From: Nonlabens agnitus | GTDB lineage: Bacteria > Bacteroidota > Bacteroidia > Flavobacteriales > Flavobacteriaceae | Assembly: GCF_002994045.1 (NCBI RefSeq) | Contig: NZ_MQUC01000003.1 | Coordinates: forward strand, 658,501 to 722,500 | Direction of reading: 5' to 3' | Length of the DNA stretch: 64,000 nt | Shown: piece after piece, positions 8,351 to 15,549 of the stretch | Numbering within the stretch: position 1 is the first letter of the stretch | How the letters are laid out: every line of letters starts with the position of its first letter | Position numbers and translations under genes: made by a program | The notes under the pieces: generated by a model | Told to the model about the DNA's origin: nothing | Seen by the model: the letters and a program-made list of their open reading frames with translations, nothing else | The model's database searches: none

Positions 8351-9433
8351 ATGAAAAAAATAATAGTAGGTGCAGCAGCACTAATGATTGGAGCTGTTGG
8401 TTTCGCACAGTCGAACAACAGTGATGTCGTTTCTACAGGAAATAATAACACGGCTACCGTTTCACAAACGGAAAACAGAAATGATTCTGATATAGATCAA
8501 ATGGGTGATGGGAATCGTGCCAACGTCATACAATTAGGTTTGGAAAACACTTCAGCAATCACTCAAACAGGGAACGGTAATGGGACCTCAGTGGATCAAC
8601 AAGGAGCCTTTCAAGGCGCCGTTATTAGTCAAATAGGTGACGGTAATACTGGAAGTGTATTTCAAAGAGGAGAAGTCAATAATGCCAACATATCTTCTGT
8701 TGGGGATCGTAACATAGTAAGCATCTCTCAATTAGGAGTTCGAAATATGAGTGATGTGATACAATCAGGTAATGACAATGGAGCAACATCTTTTGTGCAA
8801 GGAGATGATAACGATGTGGATATCGATCAAAATGGTGACGGAAACAGTGCGCTTATAGACGCTACTTTAAGCAATCCTTTCTTTTTCTCTAGCCGTAATG
8901 TCATGAGTTCCTTTCAAACAGGAGATGGGAATACATTAGAGTCAAGAGTTTCTGGAGGTAACGACAATAATATTACCTCTACCCAGGATGGTGAATCTAA
9001 TTACTTTAGACTTAGCGTGAGAGGTGATGAAAATACAATCACAGCAGACCAAGATGGAGATAATAATAGAGCTGATTGGGTGGTAAGTGATGGTTATCCT
9101 CCAAGTGCGGATAATAACACGGTGAACCTGACACAAAATGGATTTAGAAATTATGCTACTGGTAGTATTGCTGGAGATAATAATGGAGTGATTGTCAATC
9201 AAATGGGTTCAAACAACAGAGTAGGTACCTCTTGGTTTACTAAAGATGGTGTTGTAATAGTTGGTAATGATAATATTGCAAATATTTTGCAGGATGGAGA
9301 TATGAATCAAGCTTTTTCATCCCAAACAGGCGATTTGAATCAAAGCTACACAACCCAAAGTGGTTTAGGCCATCTCAGCAACATCATTCAATCTGGTGTG
9401 AGCAACATAGCAACTGTAACACAATCCAATTAG
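8351..9433 (+). CDS. large curlin-repeat protein 2
   Basis: 360 residues, signal peptide MKKIIVGAAALMIGAVGFAQ, then curlin-like N-x-(S/A)-x-(V/I)-x-Q-x-G units throughout, ending TVTQSN. The units are less regular in the middle (about 170-300), where longer spacers such as NPFFFSSRNVMSS break the rhythm. It has no leader of its own: it follows curlin 1 after nine bases and is closed by a strong terminator, so the two make one transcript. It could be a second fibre subunit or a nucleator; the sequence does not decide. Confidence 0.88.
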   Translation: MKKIIVGAAALMIGAVGFAQSNNSDVVSTGNNNTATVSQTENRNDSDIDQMGDGNRANVIQLGLENTSAITQTGNGNGTSVDQQGAFQGAVISQIGDGNTGSVFQRGEVNNANISSVGDRNIVSISQLGVRNMSDVIQSGNDNGATSFVQGDDNDVDIDQNGDGNSALIDATLSNPFFFSSRNVMSSFQTGDGNTLESRVSGGNDNNITSTQDGESNYFRLSVRGDENTITADQDGDNNRADWVVSDGYPPSADNNTVNLTQNGFRNYATGSIAGDNNGVIVNQMGSNNRVGTSWFTKDGVVIVGNDNIANILQDGDMNQAFSSQTGDLNQSYTTQSGLGHLSNIIQSGVSNIATVTQSN

Positions 9434-9468
9434 CGCTATCATAATATTTTAAGTTATTCAATATTTCG

Positions 9469-9499
9469 AAAAGCTGCTTTTTTATAAAGCAGCTTTTTT
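9469..9499 (+). terminator. terminator of curlin 1-2 transcript
   Basis: AAAGCTGCTTT and AAAGCAGCTTT form a perfect stem around TTTAT, followed by T6. Confidence 0.9.
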
Positions 9500-10311
9500 C
9501 GTTTATATAGACAGCCTGTGAATGTGTGATAGGGAGATATATTTTAGTGGCGAATTATGTACTTCTCATTGTGAAGTGAGGCTACGTAGTAATGTCCCAA
9601 CTGCGAGTGTATTTAAATTCTTTTGCTTTCGCGAAAGAGAAACCTTTATTTCTAAAAACACGTTAACCATCTGTTGTCAAACAAAACTGATCGTTTCAAA
9701 CCATCGCCTATTATTATAGAACTGTAAAGGATGAAAAACTCGTTTTTCTCAGTTCAAGGCTTTGTTCGATTTAAATATAATGGGTAGGAGGCATATTATG
9801 CATGAGTGCACCTCAATTCTACGAATACTATTGTTCTTAAATTTATTCAGAACATAGTATAACGGCAAAGGTATAATGCGTGTGAGGCGTTCCCTCGCGT
9901 TTGGCTGTTACCTTGCCATTGATTGGTTTTGATGGAGGATGATAGTTATTGTTGATGAATAGTAGCCTCGCTTGGAGCATTTGGAATGCCTTATGCGTTT
10001 TATGCTATGTTCGTGCTAATTGGTGGAGGAAGCGTAGCCTTGCCAAGTATACACTTCTCTATTGATCAAGGCGTTTCACACCTTTGCCGTTCAGGCCAAT
10101 TGAGTAGATCGGGAGCCTGCCTGCCGGCAGGCAGGTCTTGAAATTTTGAAGCGCTTCAGGCTGATTAGTGGTTTTAGCCATATTTACATTCGAATTGATC
10201 GGTGCTCAAGCCTTAAAATTAAAATTTCATAGCGGAGAGCTACGGCCGTAGGCAATTGGCCTGAACTATGATTAATCACAACTTTTTACCTCATATATAG
10301 CATCTTATTCT
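9500..10311. other. long non-coding stretch with nested inverted repeats
   Basis: I find no credible gene in these 800 bases. A 65-codon frame at 9522 has no good start and unlikely composition. Instead there is a decayed copy of the local palindrome (9624-9639), an 11-bp inverted pair AACGGCAAAGG (9861-9871) / CCTTTGCCGTT (10081-10091), and a 13-bp pair TTCAGGCCAATTG (10090-10102) / CAATTGGCCTGAA (10253-10265). Inside the second pair is a perfect 20-bp palindrome at 10116-10135 (CCTGCCTGCC and its inverse), the pair TGAAATTTT (10141-10149) / AAAATTTCA (10221-10229), and TACGGCCGTA (10241-10250). This looks like a small non-coding mobile or cassette-like element, or remnants of several. Confidence 0.6.
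9624..9639. repeat. diverged palindrome copy
   Basis: TGCTTTCGCGAAAGAG, two mismatches to CGCTTTCGCGAAAGCG, in non-coding sequence. Confidence 0.8.
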
Positions 10312-10656
10312 TTCACAATTATTTATTTTTTATTATCACATTAGTGTCATACATCGACATTTTATAATTAACTTTTAATTAACAACTATGTTTATCTCTA
10401 ATATCCGTTAGGTTTTAAAACAATTTTTTCTATGTACCATTTATCGATCGCTTGTTTAAAACATTCATTCCTACTTATATTTGAATATCTCAAAAAACAA
10501 GCTCCCCTTCAGTTTCAGAGATAGGTAGAGTCCCTTTTTACCTTTTATATTTCCCCTAAGTAATTCTTTAAAATTCCCTATTTATTAAATCAGATGCGTA
10601 AGGTCTGTATTTAGTGGCTCATAGTTGTGTATTTATTAATTCTAAATATTTAAATT
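10312..10656 (+). promoter_or_regulatory. curlin leader B
   Basis: Second copy of the curlin upstream region. TTCACAATTATTTA is at 10312-10325, 345 bases before the ATG. A TATATTTG -7 box is at 10476-10483, with a possible TTG at 10452. The hairpin is AGGTAGAG (10523-10530) / TTTTTACCT (10535-10543), which uses G-T pairs where leader A has A-T. The near-identical end block covers 10593-10656. A transcript starting just after the -7 box would have a leader of about 165 bases. Confidence 0.75.
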
Positions 10657-11799
10657 ATGAAAAGAGTACTTTTAAGCGCAGCAGCGCTACTAATTGGAGC
10701 AATTGGGTTTGCTCAAACGAACGACAGTTCGGTAAGTTCAACAGGAAACAATAATGGCGCGACAGTGTCTCAAACTGGTTCCATAAATAATTCTACCATA
10801 AGACAGGTAGGTGATTTTAACGTAAGTAATGTTACTTCTGTAGGGAGAAATAACAATTCTACCACAGGGCAGGTTGATCAACGTAACACCAGTACTGTAA
10901 ACCAGGTTGGAAGTAATCAAACTTCACGCGTTAATCAAGGTCAAATTAGTAGTAACGGTAATATTTCGCGTCTTGGTAGAGATAATACAAGTACAGTTTC
11001 CCAAGTAGGTGAGCGTAACACTTCAGTTGTTTTCCAGCGCGATTCTAATGTCTTGATCGGTGAGTTTAATGATTCCGGCGTTAGTCAGGACGGTGTGCGC
11101 AATGTAAGTGACGTTTCACAACAAGGAGATCGTAACTTTAGTAGATTGGGTCAAAATGGAGATGATAATAACAGTGATTTAGATCAAACAGGTAGTGATA
11201 ACCGAGGTGTTGTTAGAATTTTTGGATCTGAAAACACTACTAAAATTGACCAATTAGGTGATCGTAACAATAGTGTTATTGAATCTACTGGCGGTGATCT
11301 AAACAATATTTTAGTTGATCAAGATGGAGATGACAACAGTGCGCTTGTTGACGTAAAGGGTGGAAGCAATGATGTAGATGTCATTCAATTAGGGAATGGT
11401 AACAACGCTGGTGATGATTTTTTACCTGGTGATGGAGCTAATATTATTGGAAGCGACAACATTATAATGATAGAGCAAATTGGAGATGACAATGATGGTT
11501 TTGCAAGAATTACTGGTGATGATAACGAAACTTATACTTATCAAACAGGTAATGGAAACACATCATTTTCTGACCAAGTTGGTGATTTGAATGAATCTAC
11601 AGTAACTCAAACTGGAGATAGTAACACAGCAAATATCGATCAAGGAGTAATGGGAACTACAAGTTTAGATTCATTATCTAACCTATTACAGTTAGGTAAC
11701 ATGAATAGAGCTACTGTACTTCAAACGGGAACTACACAAATCAGTGCTATAACTCAAACAGGTAATGGTAATATGGCTAACGTAAGTCAGTCAAACTAA
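10657..11799 (+). CDS. large curlin-repeat protein 3
   Basis: 380 residues, signal peptide MKRVLLSAAALLIGAIGFAQ, then curlin-like units across the whole mature part. The unit is close to N-x-S-x-V-x-Q-x-G-x-x, and aspartate is rich between about 165 and 290 (DGDDNS, IGDDND). The end (LGNMNRATVLQTG...TQTGNGNMANVSQSN) is nearly the same as in curlin 4, suggesting a conserved terminal capping or contact surface. It is a single-gene unit with its own leader and terminator. An exported amyloid subunit is the likely role. Confidence 0.9.
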   Translation: MKRVLLSAAALLIGAIGFAQTNDSSVSSTGNNNGATVSQTGSINNSTIRQVGDFNVSNVTSVGRNNNSTTGQVDQRNTSTVNQVGSNQTSRVNQGQISSNGNISRLGRDNTSTVSQVGERNTSVVFQRDSNVLIGEFNDSGVSQDGVRNVSDVSQQGDRNFSRLGQNGDDNNSDLDQTGSDNRGVVRIFGSENTTKIDQLGDRNNSVIESTGGDLNNILVDQDGDDNSALVDVKGGSNDVDVIQLGNGNNAGDDFLPGDGANIIGSDNIIMIEQIGDDNDGFARITGDDNETYTYQTGNGNTSFSDQVGDLNESTVTQTGDSNTANIDQGVMGTTSLDSLSNLLQLGNMNRATVLQTGTTQISAITQTGNGNMANVSQSN

Positions 11800-11837
11800 G
11801 CAATCATTAATATTTTACCTATAATAGGTGTGATTGG

Positions 11838-11871
11838 AAATTGCCGCTACTAAAGAGCGGCAATTTTTTTT
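11838..11871 (+). terminator. terminator of curlin 3
   Basis: AAATTGCCGCT and AGCGGCAATTT form a perfect stem around a six-base loop, followed by a T run. Confidence 0.9.
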
Positions 11872-12169
11872 GAAAAATTTTTTAGTATTGGGTTATTGTA
11901 ACTGTAAAATAAGTACTCCATTCCTTATCTAGACGAGACCGTGTTTGGTATCAGTCTACTGATTTCTTCCTAAATAGGTATTTTAGTTAAAACAGTGCAG
12001 AGCGTTAATCGTGGAAAAAGAATGCAAATATCATCGCTTTCGCGAAAGCGAGATTAAAAATAGAAACTCTAACAACTAATCTATTCATAAAATCATCTCT
12101 ATTTTACAAAGAGATTAGATTAGGTTAGCCAAATCGCAAATAGTAAAGTAGTCAAAGTCATTTATAGAA
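11872..12169. other. non-coding spacer between curlin units
   Basis: No gene seen. It holds one perfect palindrome copy and AT-rich sequence, and ends where the next leader region begins. Confidence 0.6.
12035..12050. repeat. CGCTTTCGCGAAAGCG palindrome
   Basis: Perfect copy in the spacer between curlin 3 and curlin 4. Confidence 0.95.
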
Positions 12170-12526
12170 TTCACAATTGTTTAAGTATTCCTACAATAGT
12201 AATGTAAAACAACTGGTAATTATGTATTAACAATATATTAACTAATACCCGACTGTCAATAATGACAAGGTATTCGAGCAAGAATGTGGATAGTTTCTTA
12301 CACTGACTTTAATCGATTTGTTTCTGAAAACATATATTCCTACATATATTTGAATGTCTTAAAGAAGCAATTCCCCTTCAGCTTCAGAGACAGGTAAAAT
12401 CCCTTTTTACCATAATAGTTTCCCCTAAACAAAAATTTTAAAACCCCTTATTAAATAAAAGACGCGTAAGGTCTTCAATTTAATTGCTCATAGTTGCGTA
12501 TTTATTAATTCTAAATATATATAATT
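12170..12526 (+). promoter_or_regulatory. curlin leader C
   Basis: Third copy. TTCACAATTGTTTA is at 12170-12183, exactly 357 bases before the ATG as in leader A. TATATTTG is at 12345-12352. The hairpin is GGTAAAA (12393-12399) / TTTTACC (12405-12411). The end block covers 12461-12526, with a few changes such as GTCTTCAATTTAATTGCTC in place of GTCTGTATTTAGTGGCTC. Confidence 0.75.
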
Positions 12527-13717
12527 ATGAAAAGAGTAATTTTAAGTGCAGCAGCACTAATGATCGGAACAATAGCTTTCGCTCAAACAAATGATAGTGA
12601 TGTTGTTCAATCTGGAACAGCAAATGAAGCTACAGTGGTTCAAGCAGGTAACATAAATGTTTCTAAAGTCCTTCAACAAGGAGGTTCAGAAAATGAAGCT
12701 ACTGTAACACAAACAGGTGTGAACAATAATTCAAAGGTTGAGCAAGCTGGTTCCCAACCTAATAGAGTGCAACGAAATCTGGCGACAATTGTGCAAACTG
12801 GTAATGACAATGTTTCATTTGTACGATCTCAAGACGGAGAAGAAAATGACAATACAACGACACAGGTCGGATTTGTAAATGATGCTTATGTAAAGCAAAT
12901 TGGATCTCGTAATGCAAGTACTATTGATCAACAAGGTGACGATAATGAGGCTAGATCAACAGTAACGTTTAGCGACGGTAACACTTCAACTATTTCACAA
13001 GATGGAAATGGAAATGTTTCTAGAACTGCTCAAACATTCGGTCCAGCAAGAGGTGATGGAGGTGGTAATACTTCCACAGTAACTGTGACTGGTGATGATA
13101 ACGATGCCTTTACTAATCAAGCAGGAGGCTTGAATACATCTACTATTAAACAAAATCGTGACCTTAACTTGTCTAATGTTGACCAAGTAGGCGATGGTAA
13201 TACTTCTAGTATAGATCAAAGAAGTAGTTTTAATGATGCAGACGTAGATCAAAATGGTAATGATAATAGATCAACAGTTATACAAAATGAATCTGATATT
13301 GCTGTGACTTCTCAATCAGGTAATGATAATGGCGCTAGAATTAGACAACTATCTAGATTTAATAAAGGTTACATTACACAAACTGGTGATGGTAATAATG
13401 CAGACGTAAGACAATTCGGAAATGATGATAACCTATCAAATCTAACCCAAGATGGTATTGGTAATAGATCAGATGTAGAACAATTTGGTGGAAATAATGA
13501 GTCTACGATTACGAGTACTGGAGATGGTAACATTAACGTTGTAAATCAAGGTAATCAGAGCATCGGTAATCAGGCAAGAAGTTTTGATTCAGATAGTTCA
13601 ATTATTCAATTAGGTAACATGAATAGAGGAACTATCAACCAGTTCGGAAATGGTCAGATTAGTACCGTAACTCAAACAGGAAATGGTAACGCTGCAACGG
13701 TTACACAATCTAACTAA
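12527..13717 (+). CDS. large curlin-repeat protein 4
   Basis: 396 residues, the longest of the four. Signal peptide MKRVILSAAALMIGTIAFAQ, then curlin-type units to the end (TQTGNGNAATVTQSN). Several units carry arginine (NRSDVEQFG, NRSTVIQ), giving a less acidic protein than curlin 3. Its first 35 residues match curlin 1 and 3 very closely, in line with gene duplication together with the upstream leader. It is followed by a hairpin, and then by the operon that encodes the export machinery. Confidence 0.9.
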   Translation: MKRVILSAAALMIGTIAFAQTNDSDVVQSGTANEATVVQAGNINVSKVLQQGGSENEATVTQTGVNNNSKVEQAGSQPNRVQRNLATIVQTGNDNVSFVRSQDGEENDNTTTQVGFVNDAYVKQIGSRNASTIDQQGDDNEARSTVTFSDGNTSTISQDGNGNVSRTAQTFGPARGDGGGNTSTVTVTGDDNDAFTNQAGGLNTSTIKQNRDLNLSNVDQVGDGNTSSIDQRSSFNDADVDQNGNDNRSTVIQNESDIAVTSQSGNDNGARIRQLSRFNKGYITQTGDGNNADVRQFGNDDNLSNLTQDGIGNRSDVEQFGGNNESTITSTGDGNINVVNQGNQSIGNQARSFDSDSSIIQLGNMNRGTINQFGNGQISTVTQTGNGNAATVTQSN

Positions 13718-13758
13718 GGTTAAGCCTATACAATGGTTTTAGGGACCATTAATTAATA

Positions 13759-13790
13759 CAGTAGGGTCAAGATTGTTTCTTGATCCTACT
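13759..13790 (+). terminator. hairpin after curlin 4
   Basis: AGTAGGGTCAAGA and TCTTGATCCTACT pair with one mismatch around a short loop. There is no clean T run, so it may weaken rather than stop transcription into the csg operon. Confidence 0.55.
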
Positions 13791-13869
13791 TATTATACTT
13801 AAAGTAAAGGAGTAAGTTTATCAATAAAATCATAATAGATAACGCTTAGAAATAATAAAATACAAGACC

Positions 13870-14385
13870 ATGAAACACGTTATAAATATATTCGCATTTC
13901 TATTGATTGCAACGGTTTCGTCGGCACAGACATACGTTAATGATGCTCCTATTATTAACGCCAACTCTTTAAGCAATCAAAATGAACAACTAAACGTTGC
14001 TCAAAAACAATCTTTTTCTAACCAACAACCTTCGACTACAGCTCCAACCGGGAACACTGTATTTATTCAACAAGTAGGTTTTGGTAATGTTGGATTAATA
14101 GATGTTACCTCTAATAATAGCGAGGTTACACTGTTGCAATCAGGTTATAAAAACAAAGCGCTTGTTTTGCTGAGGGCTGACAACATTCAAGAAAACATAC
14201 AGCAAATAGGGAATAGAAACTTATTCTTAGATTATAGCCTACACGGCGCAGAAACTCACAATGTTGATGTACAGCAAAATGGTAGTTATAACTCCATAAT
14301 AAGTGTAGGGAAAAATAGTATTTCTGAACGTTTACAATTACAACAAACAGGAATTGGTAAAGCAGCATTCATCATACACAACTAA
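13870..14385 (+). CDS. minor curlin (CsgB-like)
   Basis: 171 residues, signal peptide MKHVINIFAFLLIATVSSAQ. After about 50 residues of low-complexity, Gln/Ser/Asn-rich linker come four to five degenerate curlin units (VFIQQVGFGNVGLIDV, VTLLQSGYKNKALV, IQQIGNRN, VDVQQNGSYN, LQLQQTGIGKAAFIIHN). It is shorter, less regular and more basic than the four large curlins, and is the first gene of the csgEFG operon. By analogy with E. coli CsgB it may nucleate fibres at the surface. Its stop codon abuts the csgE ATG with no gap. Confidence 0.75.
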   Translation: MKHVINIFAFLLIATVSSAQTYVNDAPIINANSLSNQNEQLNVAQKQSFSNQQPSTTAPTGNTVFIQQVGFGNVGLIDVTSNNSEVTLLQSGYKNKALVLLRADNIQENIQQIGNRNLFLDYSLHGAETHNVDVQQNGSYNSIISVGKNSISERLQLQQTGIGKAAFIIHN

Positions 14386-15111
14386 ATGAAATATGCATTA
14401 TTTCTTCTTTTATTAATTACCGGCTTTTCAGAAGCCCAAGAATCTCTTTATAACAAAACTGTCAAAGCCGAAATTTTGATGGAGGATCAAGGAGGTTTTT
14501 TAAATATTACGGGTATGGCCTCCAACCTGACAGATGCGGACCAAAGTATACATTATGAATTAGCTGTAATTAAAAAAGATACCGCCACAAATAACAACAC
14601 TAAAAACAATCAAACGGGTAGAGGAGTCTTAAAATCAAAAACTCAAGGTGTATTATCTACAACTAAAGTAAACCTGAATATTCCAGACTTATTGACAATC
14701 ATGTTATTAATCTATGATGAAGATGATAAGTTAATAGGCAAAGATCTAAAAAGGATAGAACCTAACACCATACAACTGGAAAAGAAACCAGTCACTACTT
14801 ATGACGGTATTGAAATCACGGGTTTAGTCACTAGAGATATAAGGACGGCACCAGCTCGTAGATTTTACGATTACTTTTATAAGGAATACAAGAAGTACCG
14901 TTTAAATGGTAGTAAAGTAGTCACTATAAATGAACAGTTTGGTCAAGGTCGCTTTACAAGGATCGAGGTGCTTGTAGGAACTGAGGTAATCTACCAATTT
15001 TTTCTAAACCCTAACCTGGATTTCATTGAACAAATGGGCGATTACTGTATTCGTTTGGTCTATCAAAAATTTCAAAAAGATAAATTAATTCAAGCTCAAT
15101 TAAATAACTAA
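14386..15111 (+). CDS. csgE: curli assembly factor CsgE with CsgC/CsgH-like N-terminal domain
   Basis: 241 residues, about twice the length of E. coli CsgE (129). Signal peptide MKYALFLLLLITGFSEAQ. The C-terminal half (about 140-235) is the CsgE domain: GLVTRDIRTAPARRFYDYFY, then VTINEQFGQGRFTRIEV and IYQFFLNP as in the periplasmic CsgG adaptor. The N-terminal part (about 22-125) has the look of a small beta-sandwich: AEILMEDQGGFLNITGMA, YELAVIKKD, GVLSTTKVNLN. To me this resembles the CsgH/CsgC amyloid-inhibiting chaperones of alphaproteobacteria, but that is by pattern only. A fusion would couple holding of unfolded curlin to gating of the pore. It lies between the minor curlin and csgF. 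Confidence 0.88.
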   Translation: MKYALFLLLLITGFSEAQESLYNKTVKAEILMEDQGGFLNITGMASNLTDADQSIHYELAVIKKDTATNNNTKNNQTGRGVLKSKTQGVLSTTKVNLNIPDLLTIMLLIYDEDDKLIGKDLKRIEPNTIQLEKKPVTTYDGIEITGLVTRDIRTAPARRFYDYFYKEYKKYRLNGSKVVTINEQFGQGRFTRIEVLVGTEVIYQFFLNPNLDFIEQMGDYCIRLVYQKFQKDKLIQAQLNN

Positions 15112-15113
15112 AT

Positions 15114-15539
15114 ATGCTCAAGAAAATTACAACACTGCTCCCGTTGTTATTTGCGTTTTGCTTTTGTACAGATCTCAGCGCACAGCAATTCACCTATAAA
15201 CCTATTAATCCTGCTTTTGGAGGTGATACCTTCAACTACCAGTGGATGCTTCAAAGTGCAGAGGCTCAAAATAAATTTACTGATCCCAATGCGAGTCGCG
15301 GTCGAGAAGATCAATCAGATCTTGACTCTTTCGCTGACGGGCTCAACAGGCAGCTTCTAAGTCAGTTGTCGAGATCCCTTTTACAGTCTCAATTTGATTT
15401 TAACGAGGGTTTGCAGCCAGGTACTTTTTCTTTTGGTAATCTAGAGGTAGAGGTTCTACAATCCCTAGACGGTTTAGTGGTCAATATATTGGACACGAGT
15501 ACTGGAGATACCACCCAGGTAGTTATACCAAATAACTAA
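15114..15539 (+). CDS. csgF: curli assembly factor CsgF
   Basis: 141 residues, same length class as E. coli CsgF (138). Signal peptide MLKKITTLLPLLFAFCFCTDLSAQ. The mature start FTYKPINPAFGGDTFNYQWMLQSAEAQNKFTDP matches the conserved CsgF head (NPxFGGxxxNxxxLLxxAxAQN) that inserts in the CsgG pore. The end TSTGDTTQVVIPNN matches the family's TGxTTxIxVP tail. It acts at the outer membrane with CsgG to bring the nucleator to the surface. It begins two bases after csgE. Confidence 0.95.
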   Translation: MLKKITTLLPLLFAFCFCTDLSAQQFTYKPINPAFGGDTFNYQWMLQSAEAQNKFTDPNASRGREDQSDLDSFADGLNRQLLSQLSRSLLQSQFDFNEGLQPGTFSFGNLEVEVLQSLDGLVVNILDTSTGDTTQVVIPNN

Positions 15540-15549
15540 AAGAGCGTCC

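Noticed and set aside
9522..9719. 65-codon frame in the non-coding curlin spacer
   Set aside because: It has no homology-like features, contains the decayed palindrome, and its Cys/Phe/Arg-rich composition is unlike neighbours.
7304..13717. CRISPR-like or VNTR-like appearance of the repeats
   Set aside because: Repeats are degenerate at DNA level, keep reading frame and match curlin units in protein; no spacers of fixed length.
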